From Agapetus fuscipes (lineage: Eukaryota; Arthropoda; Insecta; Trichoptera; Glossosomatidae), in assembly GCA_951799405.1 (NCBI GenBank), contig OX637363.1:1922001-1986000 (forward strand): DNA of 64,000 nucleotides, given 5' to 3'. Shown one piece after another: positions 31,823 through 42,534 of this stretch. A model generated the notes under the pieces. The model worked only from the letters and a program-made list of their open reading frames with translations. It did no database searches and was not told where the DNA came from. A program made the position numbers and the translations under genes. Every line of letters begins with the position of its first letter. Position 1 is the first letter of the stretch.

Positions 31823-34800
31823 ATGCATTCATTCCAAGTAAGATATTTCACTCAAAAATTTTAAGACTACTTAATGAATTAAATTTTAATTAAATCAAAG
31901 AACACAGTTTTTCCATATTTACTCAAAAACTATAAACATTCTGTAATTAAAAAGAAAAAAGATATTTCCAAAATATAGCATACACGAAAAAGTTAAAAAA
32001 ACGTGTTTTTATTAAATATTTCTTTGTGGTGACAACTTATAAGTTATATACTTTGTTTAAACTTAAAAATTAAGATAAAAAAATCATAAACATGCTTGAT
32101 TTTTTTCATTACGGTAAATTTTTTGCTTAGACCATAAAGTGTAAGAAACAAAAACGGCAGATTTAGGGTATAAAGGGCTCTTGATGAAAAAACGTATACT
32201 TACCTTTACAATTATTGAAAACAAAGTCGTAAGACCGGCCCTCTTAAAACTGTAAAAATCGCCACATGCGAGCCCTTCGGGGAAAGCGCGGCTAGAAGTT
32301 GCACTTTATGTGTAGCTTAGTTACGTTGATACATTCTTCCATTCACGCACTGAGAAACAAAATAGCTTTATTTTTTAAACCAAGTACACGGTTTGGCTCT
32401 ATATAAAACAGCCAATAACTTATACAAGACCCCGAGTAGGTACCGTAAAAATACCTGTCAAAAGCTGTTTTAAGCACTGCGAGATAGATTTTGAAAATTA
32501 AAAAGACTTGACTAATATGTTGTCATGAGGCTGACCTCCCATGCTGTACAAACTTGATTCATTGTTGTCAATGCCACCCCGGTTTCAGGGAAAGGCGGCT
32601 AAATTTGCAAAGTTGATGTTCATCTGAGGTTTGGTTTATTTTCTATGTACACATGCAGCACGTTTAAGTGTAAACTTACACGCGCCTGTTTGTGGGTATG
32701 CATTAAATATGAGCATGAAATGCCAATATATTGTAGAAACTTGGATCTATAATTTAAAATCTAATTGGCAAATATATATTAACATTCTAAGCTCATATCA
32801 AATGCATGCCTACAAACAAACACGTGTAAGCTCGCGTTTATAAATGCTGAAAGTGTACTTTCAAATTAAAATCCAAACCTTTAATGAACACAAACCCTGC
32901 AACTTTTGCCGACCTTCCCTGATTCAGAGGTGACATTGGAAAAGTGCACCATTTTTTACTTCATCATACCTGAATCATAGATTATACGAGTATATTATAA
33001 TATAAAAACGCTATATACCATGCACGTTTAACGTCATTCAAATATCAAATATATCAATATAAATATATCAATTTGGAATTACAGATATCAAAAATATTAT
33101 CTTCTGGAAATCCGATAATCCAGTTAATGAAGTACTTCCGTTTACTTTTAAATAATAATTAATTGGTACTACTTGTATCACGACAGTATTAAAATAAATA
33201 ATTTCTTTCATATATTAATATTTATGTGAATTTCTCTACCACCACACACAGTTATGCAAAATCCAAGAATTCGCTTTAATTACTGGCTATAACGGACACG
33301 CCACATAACGTACATTTCATATAACAAACAACGTCATTTAGCAGCAATATAATATAATGTGTTTTATAACTTCAAATATTTGACGTTTTTTAAAGATTTT
33401 CAACCGAGCGAGAATTATATGTTAATTCATATTTAACTCGCTTCATTCCAATTTTCAATATACCTAAGTATGATTTCCGAAATAGCGAATGAATGGGATA
33501 TCTATAATCTATAATCTAAGTTGCAAGGATATATTCATTTAAAGCTTTCAGATGTATGCCCACAAACAAACACGTGTAGTTCGCGCTTACAAATGCTGAA
33601 TGTGTACTTACAAATAAAATCCAAACCTCAAATGAACATAAGCCCTACAAATTTTGCCGACCTTCCCTGACACAGGAGTGACATTGGCAAAGTGAACCAT
33701 TTTTTACAGTATGGGTGGTCAGCCTCATACCAACCTATAAGTCAAGGAATATCCAGAGTCATAATAAAAGGAGAGCGGGTATGAAGAAGGTTATGACTCT
33801 GGATGAAATGAAAGAAGTACAGGTATGTAAGGACAGAAAGAAAGGGTGGTTGATCTGTAATGTTGTCAGCTAGGACTAGGGTTTTTTTAATTAGATTTTT
33901 TTATTATGTGTTTGTTTTGATGTCCATACATATAATTATTTACATATTTGTGAAGAGGAATACAATTCACGAACCTATTCTGCCTGGCCAAAAACAGGTA
34001 TTAATACCATCAATTAATAATTCATTATTGTTTATTTTAATGAATTATTAATTTATAATTACCCAATTACATCTGTTGAGCCAGGATCAAAGTTATGGTC
34101 AAATGACCCAAGCGGAGATCGAACCAACGTTATTAAATTGTAGGTTGGTATGTGGCTGACCACCCATACTGTAAAAAAGTTTCACTTTGTCAATGTCACT
34201 CCTGTTTCAGGGAAGGTCGGCAAGAGTTGCAGGGAGTATGTTAATTGAGATTTGGATTTTATATTATAAGGCGGCATGTTTAAGCGCGAACTCATAATGT
34301 CTGCTTGTGGAAATGCATATAATGCGAATCCCCAATGTTATATATCTAATATCCATGCAACTTAAATTATATTAGATTAGATATTTTTATTCAAAATTCA
34401 TTATATTGGAATTGGTACAGAGTGGGTATGCTCAAACCCTCTTCGTAACCGTCCTGTATGTATGTGTTAGAAGGACCCATAGCACATATTCAATAAATGG
34501 ATGTTTGTTTTCTAGGTACTTGCTATCATTGCCTTCGCTGCCGTATGCAACGCTGGCTACATTGGCTATGCTGCCCCCAGCCATGGTGGATACGAGGCCA
34601 GCTTCGCAGGACATGACGAACACGCCGACTATTATGTGAGTCCATGGTCATCTCCTCTAAGTGTCAGCATCAGCAAGAATCGGTCTCGGCGTCTTCGATA
34701 AACCGCAGCCATTACTACTACCTCCAACGAATGCGCACTACAAAGAAGCTCCTGCCAACCATTAAGCAGAGAAAACTGATGTACTTCGGGCACATTTTGA

Positions 34801-36655
34801 GGAATAAGAATTATCGTACATACAGGGTAACCGTACCGTATAACAGGGTATCATACAGGGTAAGATTGAGGGGAGAAGATCTCAGGGACGCCGAAGGACA
34901 TCGTGGCTAAAAAACCTGTGACAGTGGTTCGGCAGAAGCAACAAATCCCTGTTACGAACCGCAGAATCCAAAGTCAAAATAGCCATGATGATCGCCATCT
35001 TCGATGATGTGGCACGAAAAGAAGAATTACTGCTTTACTAAGGGCAGAACTCAGCAGGAAGCTACACTGTATGTGTACCTTTATTGCGTTCGACCCAAGA
35101 ACAATTCCTACAGCACGATAGTAGTTGCCAATTGAACGATCCAGTGGTGGAAGTCTCATCACCACGGTAATTCTTACCTACCGGATATCGGGTAATATTT
35201 ATATGAAGACCGGTCAATACAAAATGGCCGCAAGTGAACAGCTGATTAGTTTTTACACAAATACTACCGATATTCGGTAGGTAACACTTACCATTGTGAT
35301 GAGACTTCCAGCCCTGGGGTGGAAATCTCGGCCGTCGTTAGATCTTACTGTACACTTTTGTTGATGAGATGGAATAAAACATGGCAGTGACAATTGCCTT
35401 CTCAGGAGTAAGGAGTCAAATCCGAGGTGCCCCTGTATGCAGTGGGATATAGGTAGTACTTGTAAGTTCTAGGATCTAGGGTGATTGGTGATGAAGAAGG
35501 AAATGTGAAGCTTAGCTCTCCAGAAAGCCAAAACCCACACCGGATTGTAGCGCAAATGACGATGATAATCTCGACTCGCTTCCTTCAGGGTACAATCTTT
35601 AAAGCCATCATGCTTCATTAAATTTAACTCGAGGATTATGTTTTGCAGGCTCATCCCAAGTACACCTTCGACTACTCCGTGAAGGATCCCCACACCGGAG
35701 ACAACAAGAGCCAGTGGGAAACCAGGGATGGAGACGTGGTCAAGGGTAAGCAACTGTTCTTATATCCTCGTTATTATTTCTTTTAAAAAATGCCGAATTA
35801 GTACCCCTAGCACATCTAAGGGCCTGTTGCACCACATTCCAATCAGCCAAAAATCAAAAAATTGGTTGCATATAATATGTACGTAACCTAGCTGATGTAC
35901 ATCATCTTTCCTGTTGAAATTCCATCATATTAATTCCCACTTCCGAGAAATATTTAACCGAGGTCTTTACCAGAACTAAGCAATCAAATTTGATGTGTCA
36001 ATCAAATATTGATTGAAACAGGCCCTAAGGCATCTAACATTCCATCAATGTGATTTTAAGCTGTCTTAAAAATTTTATAGTTGTAGAGGAATTTACTTTT
36101 TGATTATTAATCTCAATGAAAACAATCAAAAAGATTTTTTTTTAGATTACTAAATTTAAGAACTTTAAGAAATTTGTTTTTGTCCGACCGGTCCGTGGTC
36201 CAATGGTAACACTTGGGACTCGTGAATGGAAGGGTGTTGGTTCGAATCCCGGGAGAGTACCTTAACTATATAACCATTTTCGCTGGGTTGAAAAATTTAT
36301 AAACCTTAACCAAAGACCGGCCATCAACCGGTCCATCCAGCCTTACAGCAACTGGATCTTGATTGAGTATTGGCGCTTTAAAGTGACAACCAAGCTCGTG
36401 AAAGGTCAATAGCTCAATTGGTAAACATTGCATTATCTTTCTATCTTGTTTTATGTAAACTTTAAATCCACAATTCTATAAATCAATTTCTTTTCAGGAT
36501 CTTACTCTCTCGCTGAAGCCGATGGCACCACCCGCATCGTGGAATACACGGCCGACAAACACAACGGTTTCAACGCCATCGTCAAGAGGATAGGTCACGC
36601 CACCCACCCCCAAGTCTACGCCCATGAGCACGAGCACTATGGAGGACACTACTAA
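31823..36655 (+). CDS. CP1: RR-2 cuticular protein (4 exons, 129 aa)
   Basis: Predicted secreted structural protein that binds chitin in the exoskeleton. Coding exons are 31823-31837, 34516-34635, 35649-35745 and 36498-36655; all introns start GT and end AG, and the sum is 390 nt. Residues 1-18 form a signal peptide (MHSFQ, then [13 protein letters not shown]; likely cut before GYIG). Residues about 50-110 are an RR-2 extended Rebers-Riddiford domain (chitin_bind_4 family): [37 protein letters not shown] and GFNAIVKR. A His-rich tail ends in EHEHYGGHY; His-rich ends are common in sclerotised-cuticle proteins. Codon use is GC-richer than the surroundings. The start is set by the promoter, the signal peptide and the 15-nt first exon also found in CP2. 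Introns hold SINEs, LINE ends and MITEs but leave splice sites intact, so the gene looks functional. The ortholog is not determined. Confidence 0.93.
31862..32181. mobile_element. Element H, single arm, in CP1 intron 1
   Basis: Matches the centre and right arm of the palindromic element at 46787-47549, ending AAAGGGCTCT. It starts 25 bp after the CP1 exon 1 donor. Confidence 0.75.
32229..32330 (+). mobile_element. SINE-B 3' end
   Basis: CGCCACATGCGAGCCCTTCGG ... GCACTTTATGTGTAGCTTAG. Confidence 0.7.
32515..32960. mobile_element. Two converging LINE-C 3' regions
   Basis: Forward copy at 32515-32755, diverged. Reverse copy at 32768-32960. Their tails meet near 32760. Confidence 0.75.
32961..33479. 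other. CP1 intron sequence, nothing recognised
   Basis: Very AT-rich, with no recognised repeat. Confidence 0.4.
33480..33950 (+). mobile_element. LINE-C RT end split by a reverse LINE-C
   Basis: The host reads GAAATAGCGAATGAATGGG, breaks, and resumes at ATCCAGAGTCATAATAAAAGG (33750). The insert at 33498-33748 is a reverse ATTATAG-tail LINE-C 3' region, with ATAT on both sides. Confidence 0.8.
33948..34130 (-). mobile_element. SINE-E
   Basis: Reverse copy, TTTGTGAAGAGGAATACAATT to the B-box-like GATCGAACCAACG. The head is incomplete. Confidence 0.75.
34137..34383 (+). mobile_element. LINE-C 3' region
   Basis: GTAGGTTGGTATGTGGC to TTAAATTATATTAGATTAGAT. Confidence 0.8.
34405..34490. repeat. 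Repeat N, copy 1, beside CP1 exon 2
   Basis: TATGCTCAAACCCTCTTCG ... CATACATA ... AAGGACCCATAG. Matches 55568-55625 in reverse orientation. The right end is about 25 bp from the exon 2 acceptor. Confidence 0.6.
34725..35090 (+). mobile_element. RTE-like LINE C-terminus in CP1 intron 2
   Basis: Encodes [21 protein letters not shown], then after a short internal duplication [13 protein letters not shown], ending [14 protein letters not shown] and a stop near 35041. The next about 45 bp resemble the SINE-B 3' end. Confidence 0.75.
35142..35322. mobile_element. MITE K
   Basis: Long inverted repeats (GGAAGTCTCATCAC ... TTACCTACCG) around ATGGCCGCAAGTGAACAGC. A half copy is at 39105-39233. Confidence 0.7.
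35820..36025. mobile_element. PIF/Harbinger-type MITE in CP1 intron 3
   Basis: Starts GGGCCTGTTGCACCA, ends TGAAACAGGCCC, with TAA at 35817-35819 and 36026-36028. Same family as 18788-19027. Confidence 0.85.
36184..36433 (+). mobile_element. A-B composite SINE, 3'-truncated
   Basis: SINE-A head and body, then GCTCGTGAAAGGTCAATAGC into the first bases of SINE-B. Lies in CP1 intron 3. Confidence 0.8.
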
Positions 36656-37016
36656 GTCTGTAAAGCGACATCTCGCGAAACGCCATCAAAGCTAAATAGT
36701 CTTTTCTAGCAAAGACTCAAACCCTGTTTGTAAATATTGTACCACATAATAGAGGGTCGATTTTAAATACTCCAAACCATCAAACTAACATTTAAAATAT
36801 TAAAAAAATAAGTGTTAGATTGACGTTTAAGAATGTTTATAATCTCGGTCCTTTGATACCTACTTGGAAATGTTTCCGCTCTCATTATGTACTAGTGTTT
36901 TTTTTATATTGTGTATGTATGTATATTGAATGTTTGAATATAAAATTAACGTTTTTTTACTGAAAAAATAAATATATTTTCGATTTTTGTTTGACTGATG
37001 TAAAAATATTGTTCTG

Positions 37017-37022
37017 AATAAA
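37017..37022 (+). terminator. CP1 polyadenylation signal
   Basis: AATAAA about 360 nt after the CP1 stop, followed by a GT-rich GATTGTGTTATACG. An alternative AATAAA lies near 36966. Confidence 0.6.
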
Positions 37023-37100
37023 GATTGTGTTATACGATAATATCCACAAGTTTTTTTTATAGACACGATGAAAGAAAAGATTTCAGAAAAAAATGGCAAT

Positions 37101-37482
37101 GAAATAAATATCTATCTTATTTATTTTGGGTTCGAAATAACCACCGAATCGAGAATTCAATTCCGACACCCACGGTAGGGATCGAACCCTTGCTCTCGGC
37201 ATGAAATACGAGCATTCTACCGACTGAGCTAGCGACCGGACTTTTTACGAGCTTGGTCGTCGTCGCTACAAAGCGCCAATTCTTAAGCAAGACCCAGTTG
37301 CTGGAAGGCTGAATGGACCTTTAGTGCCAAGTCTTTGGTAAAGGTATACATAAATTATTCAACCTAGCGAAAAGCATATTTGATAATATAAATCGTATTT
37401 TTTAGGTGTTGCACTGAGATTCCAGCCTACGACCTTCCATTTACGAGTTCTAAGCGTTAACACTAGACTACGGACCGGTCCA
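37101..37482 (-). mobile_element. A-B composite SINE (undeleted form)
   Basis: Reverse copy. The SINE-A head ends at CGGACCGGTCCAC (37482), the junction TTTTTACGAGCTTGGTCGTCG is near 37245, and the SINE-B body retains the segment missing from the 7056/11178 form. Confidence 0.85.
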
Positions 37483-37965
37483 CTACTTAATATTTTGTGG
37501 TTAAAACTTTTGAGGTCTGTAATCTCATACAAGTGTGACATTTACCCACATAGAAAAAAGTCCATTAAATTTGGATTTTGTGCAATTAAATTGTGAAGTT
37601 ATTCTGCAATAAATACACATTTGATAACCATAAAAAAGAGATTAGAAATCTACGTAACTTGCAATATTTTAATTATTGGAATCTTCATAATTATAAAAGA
37701 GAAATACAAAGTATCACCAGTTGTCTGTTGTAGTTTTTCGCATAAAAGTGTCAAAAAGAAAAAGAATGCGTAGAGACGCTTTGCTTTGAATTTCTAAATG
37801 AATTAAAAACATACGTGTTACGTTCAATCTCACTTTCATTCTAGTAAAACAGATAATTTTATTTGACATGCAAATACATTTTTTTTTAATAACAGTGCGT
37901 GTGAGAATAATCTGTAAATTTTAATGATGCCAATATTTCTGATCTCTCTTCACTAAATTTGACAG
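37483..37965. other. No gene seen
   Basis: AT-rich spacer, unclassified. Confidence 0.4.
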
Positions 37966-38225
37966 ATTATAAACAGTAGTTCATTGACAGTCCCACCCAG
38001 TTGGAGACCTGCAGGTTGTATGTGCCGGACGACTACACCCGAAGGAGAGGACATGATCTATTTCATGTACCGAAAAGCCGTACTGATGTCGTGGCGCAAC
38101 ACCCTGTGACTCGAAGTATAAAACTCTTAAATAAGTCTAATATAGACATTTTTAAGTGTGTTTTATTAAGATTAACAAATCTAGCAAAAGAATTAGTACC
38201 AGTATGTTGATAGCTGTGAAAAAGT
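37966..38225 (+). mobile_element. LINE-D 3' end
   Basis: Encodes [21 protein letters not shown], matching LINE-D at 2560-2720, without poly(A). Confidence 0.8.
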
Positions 38226-38229
38226 TGTT

Positions 38230-38660
38230 TTTTACAAAGCTACAGAGGTCTACAACACTTGTTGAGGTACCGCAATAGTGTGAGTGTTAGTGAGTAGTGG
38301 TTTATGTATTCATCCTTTGAAGCAAGGGATGTTAACCGAGTAGAGTTGCTTTGAGACCCTAAAAGAGCTACCAATAGGGTTATAATTTTGAATATAGACC
38401 AGGTTAAATTGGGGTAAAAACACAAATACCGGTATTTCGTTACTCAAACGAGCAATTACGCAAACGAATGCCTCGTGAAAACAACAAGTTTTCATAGTTT
38501 TGACTTCAACTGCAAAGGGATGAATTAGAGTCGTTCTGCGAGTTTTCCTTTTGTGGGAAGAGAATCTATGGAAGAGAAGGAAAAATAAGTGGAAATATCT
38601 CATCAAAAAATCTGCCGTGATAATATCAATAGATGAGACTGCGCAGTCCAAATCTTCTTT
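38230..38660 (-). mobile_element. LINE-F 3' end
   Basis: Reverse frame 38310-38651 with HPFAVEVKTMKTC and ARLSNEIPVFVF. A more diverged copy. Confidence 0.75.
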
Positions 38661-38708
38661 TAATTATTTTTTTTGAGTTTTGGAATATTTGGCGACTTTC
38701 TTCTCAAG

Positions 38709-39026
38709 ACTGGTCCGTAGCTCAGTGGTAACACTGCGAACTGAATGGGAAGGTTTTGGGTTCCAATCCCGGTGGAGCACAAAAAATATACCATTTATAT
38801 TTTTAAATTTGCTCTTCGCTGGGTTGAAAAATTCATAAACCTTTACCAATGACCGGTCACCAAAGGTCCATCCAGCCCTACAGCAACTGGGTCTTGCTTG
38901 TGTATTGGTACTTTGTGGCGACGACCAAGCTCGTACACCTCTGCGGCACTACAACAAGTGTCATAGACCCCTAGAGTCTCTAGAATCTAGGGAGTCTCCC
39001 GCACAGGATTTCTTAAAAAAAAAAAA
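38709..39026 (+). mobile_element. A-F SINE, full length with poly(A)
   Basis: SINE-A head (TAGCTCAGTGG, GGTTCCAATCCC) and body to GACGACCAAGCTCGT, then directly the LINE-F 3' end (ACACCTCTGCGGCACTACAA ... CCGCACAGGATTTCTT) and A12. The same junction recurs at 49235 and 55028. Confidence 0.88.
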
Positions 39027-39045
39027 GTACAAGTTCAAAAAACAT

Positions 39046-39456
39046 TCGGTGCTATTCTTATACATTTGAGTCGTCCGTTGAGCCCCCGCTTTGACAAACT
39101 AATGATGCATTTGTATGAAGACCTGTCAATCCAAGATGGCCGCAAGTCAACAGCTGATTAGTCTTCATACAAATATTACCAAAATTTGGTAGGTTAGAAT
39201 GACCGTGGGGTACAACTTCCAGCCCAGGAAACATTAGATTCAAAGGCTTGCGTTTCTTCCAGAATACCAGATCCTGTAAGAAGATCACAGCGACTAGCCA
39301 ACCGCTGATAATGCCCATCCGAGCAATGGGCGAAACTGTCCGGAATGAATCAACCAGACCACGGCTAAATAGCCCAAAAAAGTGATTGTTGTGTCAACAT
39401 TAGTTTGTCAAAGCGTGGGTTCAACCGACGACTAAAATGTCTAAGAATTACACCGA
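39046..39456. mobile_element. Element L with 56-bp inverted repeats
   Basis: The arms 39046-39101 and 39401-39456 are inverted (ATTTTAGTCGTCGGTTG-like, CGCTTTGACAAACTA). The interior is a half MITE K (39105-39233) and a reverse repeat G (39237-39397). Confidence 0.65.
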
Positions 39457-39767
39457 TTGAGTTCTAAAACACAGAGAAGAGATGATTTTTTTGTATGTAA
39501 ACAAAATTGAAAGTTCTAGATGGTATCTTGCGTTGATTTTAATGGTGTATCTTGTGTCGGTTTTAATGGTACATTTTTCCATGGAATCGCACTTTTCTCT
39601 CAGAGTAAATTGGATGTGACGTGTCTGTTGACATTGATTTGTTAAATATAACAAGATGCCGCCATAAACAGTTCAAAGATGGAAAAAATACGCGCGCTAA
39701 ATTCATATATTGATAAATTCTCTGCATTCCCCTTTTATAAGTTGATAGGTAAAAGTTTTATAAATAC
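39457..39767. other. No gene; 29-bp duplication
   Basis: TTTTAATGGTGTATCTTG and TTTTAATGGTACA form a short tandem duplication near 39520-39575. Confidence 0.4.
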
Positions 39768-39770
39768 TAA

Positions 39771-40929
39771 CCCCCGTATTCACGATCAAAACTGATTTAA
39801 GTGCCTTACTCAAGCGCTACACTTACTCAAGGGTCGACATTCTGGAGCGTTTTGTTTCACAAAGAACACTCAAGCAGTAATCAGCGTAGTGCCTAACCCC
39901 CAGGAGACGTACGGGTTTGTCATTGGCTCTCGAAAAAACCCAGCTCTGTAATTGGTCAGTACCTTCCGACCGATATTCGGCGTACTTCACTCTTATCATT
40001 GCCGCCTCTTTCAAATTTCAATGTCATATCAGCTTTGCATAAAACTTGACAACAACTAAGTACGTATAACGCAATTACTACTTTAAGTAAACCGTAAGTA
40101 CGAATTTGTTTGTTTACAATTTCTATTAGTTTTTAAAAATACATTTATGTAATATCCAATGAAAAGTGTTTTGATCGATTTCAGCGCCAAAAAGATGTTG
40201 TTTTCTCCAGCGGAAAAGGAGCTGCTGGTGGCTCTGATTAAAGAAAAACCTGTAATAGAAGATAAAATAACAGATGGAAGAAATCGTTGGCTTTGCAACC
40301 CTCAATGAGCAACGGCAAAACTGTATACAGAACGACGCATTTTTTCAATCAAAAACGTCTTCTAAATTCTTCCTCTTCGTAATACGTAAATGGGTCTTTA
40401 CAGTCTCTGATATATTTTCTTGGGACACTATTTTTGAACAAAACAATGTTATTATTCTCGTTGAAGTCAACTGTATCGAAAGAATTCATTATTTTATGTA
40501 AATAATTCACAACCAAACAAAAAATGTGCTGATGAAATGCGGCGGAATATTTTGACAGTTCATCTGTCATTGCAGTATGGTCCTAGACCATACCGGAGAA
40601 CAAACCCAATTCTGATGGTCAAGCAATGTAAATGAACTCGTCAAAACAATGTTAATACACTTGTAAAAATCATGTTTATAGTAAGAATTCATTTTTTCAT
40701 GTAAATTCACAATCAAACAAAAAATGTGATAACAATGAAATATGACGGAATATTTTGACAGCGCTTAAGCGTTGGTTAATATACGTGTCGACCTTACTTA
40801 CCTGAGTGCTAGTTTTTGGAGCGCTTACGCGCTAATTTTACCTTAAGTATTGTTCTTGAAATGAATTTCCCCAATCTAAGCGCTAGTTTGCCCTTAAGTA
40901 AGTGCCAGTTTTGATCGTGAATACGGGGG
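39771..40929 (+). mobile_element. PIF/Harbinger-type transposon, non-autonomous
   Basis: Ends are CCCCCGTATTCACGATCAAA and its perfect inverse. TAA occurs at 39768-39770 and 40930-40932. Subterminal CTTAAGTA and AGCGCT motifs repeat on both sides. It encodes a Myb/SANT-like start but no DDE transposase. Confidence 0.88.
40195..40308 (+). pseudogene. Myb/SANT-like protein remnant of the Harbinger element
   Basis: A 37-codon frame with FSPAEKELLVALIKEKPVIE, resembling the first helix of the Myb/SANT-like domain that partners Harbinger transposases. It stops early and is preceded by a TTTCAG acceptor-like site, so an upstream exon or deletion is possible. Confidence 0.6.
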
Positions 40930-41062
40930 TAAGAATGAGCATAAGTAATTTTAATGTTTTATTTTACCAAGTTGTCACAACTGCTCTCTCCTTTAGTTTC
41001 TTCTTTTCAAAGTTCTTTTCAGATAGAAGGTTTGAATAAATAGAAATGACATTTAATGTCAA

Positions 41063-41140
41063 ATGGCATAAAATGTGAATGCCCAATGTAACATATATTT
41101 GCAACTTTAAATTAAATAAGATTAGATTGGACATTTAGGC
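41063..41140 (+). mobile_element. LINE-C 3' tip
   Basis: AAAATGTGAATGCCCAATG ... AAGATTAGATT. Confidence 0.65.
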
Positions 41141-41154
41141 AATTAGGCAGCTTT

Positions 41155-41545
41155 TACACAATATAAGGTAACTTCTTACCGCTTTGTTTTCAAAGAAATA
41201 GTTTGTCAAAAGTATATCCTATTTATTTTCACAGGCAAGTGAGCTAGCCTTACGCCAATCACACTTAACTGCAAGCAAGTTATCATTTCTTTAGAAGACT
41301 TGAGTAAGCCTTGCTAAGTCAGTGGAACTGTGCTCTTGGGTTGAAAATAGCATCAAAACGGGAATCTATGTTTTCTAGTTTAATCCTTTTCTTTTGAATG
41401 CAAGCGTTCCATCAACTTACCATTACCTTTTGAAAGTATTCCAATACAACTTATGTAACTTCTTGCTGCGTTTACCCCCAAGTAATTTCATGTGGTGAAT
41501 TGAACACATTTATTTTTACAGGCAAGAAACCCGTCAAACCAGAAG
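41155..41545 (-). mobile_element. Two diverged SINE-B copies
   Basis: 41155-41440 covers tail to head of an old reverse SINE-B. 41448-41545 is only the 3' end of another. Confidence 0.6.
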
Positions 41546-41546
41546 A

Positions 41547-42205
41547 TATATCTTTAATCTAAATCGCATAGATATATTTAAAATTCAATGTCTTGGCCAA
41601 TCAAATTTCTTTAGGTTTGGCATCTAGACATGCGTTGAGGTTTTTTCGTTTATGTCATAAAATACTAGTGTTTTGGAGATAAAATCCAATTCACATAATA
41701 ATCGATAAATGAGCTAAATTTGTATTATTAATACTTGTAAGTGCACTCTTACACATGCTGCATGTTGTTTTAACAAAATAAAACCGATTCTTCAAATTAA
41801 CTCAAACTTGTCGTCTTTCCTTAAAACAACAGGTGGCGTTTGCGCAACAGTGAACCCTTTTTTTATTACTGCAAAACGTTTCTTGCAGCTGCACATATAG
41901 TTTAACTTCTAACCATGTTTTTTCCTGAAGGAGTCGCATGTGGCCAATGGAACCTATTTATTTTTACAGGTAAGGGGTCAGCCTTCGGTTGATGAGGGGG
42001 TTTCCCAGCTCCCGAGTGGGCTGAACGTTATTTTTGTGAAGGCTGAGTGAACCTTGTTGTTTTTTTCTTATTTCGGGCTTAAAATAAACACAGACATAGG
42101 ACTTAATGTATGACACATTCGGTGAATACCACAGATCGGTGAATACGAACCCGAGCTCTAGACATACAATTCGAGAACTCCACAAACTGAGCTATCGATC
42201 GGCAT
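41547..42205 (-). mobile_element. B-C4 composite, left arm of inverted pair
   Basis: Reverse strand: SINE-B (42205-41880) followed by a diverged LINE-C 3' region (41877-41547, tail ATCTTTAATCTAA). The same two units with the same junction occur in opposite orientation at 42845-43503. Confidence 0.75.
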
Positions 42206-42376
42206 AGAATAAACTGCTGTGATCGTTTAATACGATTTAGATGATAGATTAATTTGAAAAAAAAAAAATAGAAAAAGAAGAGTTATGATTGCGTTGCCAT
42301 GGTGATAATATATGGAGTAGTTTTTCATACTGGTTAAACCGCTCTGTGCAGAACGGGGAAAATGATTTCTCTCGTC

Positions 42377-42412
42377 TATAAATCGAATGTCATGGGCGAG
42401 ACATACTCATAC
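42377..42412 (+). promoter_or_regulatory. CP2 core promoter
   Basis: TATAAA at 42377-42382 and an initiator-like CTCATACG with the probable start near 42409. About 200 bp of non-repeat DNA precedes it. The 5' UTR would be about 126 nt. Confidence 0.6.
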
Positions 42413-42534
42413 GTACACTTGTATTACCACTAGATACATCTATTATAATCTTGCACGTTAAAAAAAAACTAAGATTTTGTATGTGCAATAAATATAATTT
42501 AAATTTGTGTTAAAGTACTCTGGTTGTTTTTAAT

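Noticed and set aside
35469..35753. 94-codon reverse open frame
   Set aside because: Antisense shadow over CP1 exon 3 and its flanking intron.
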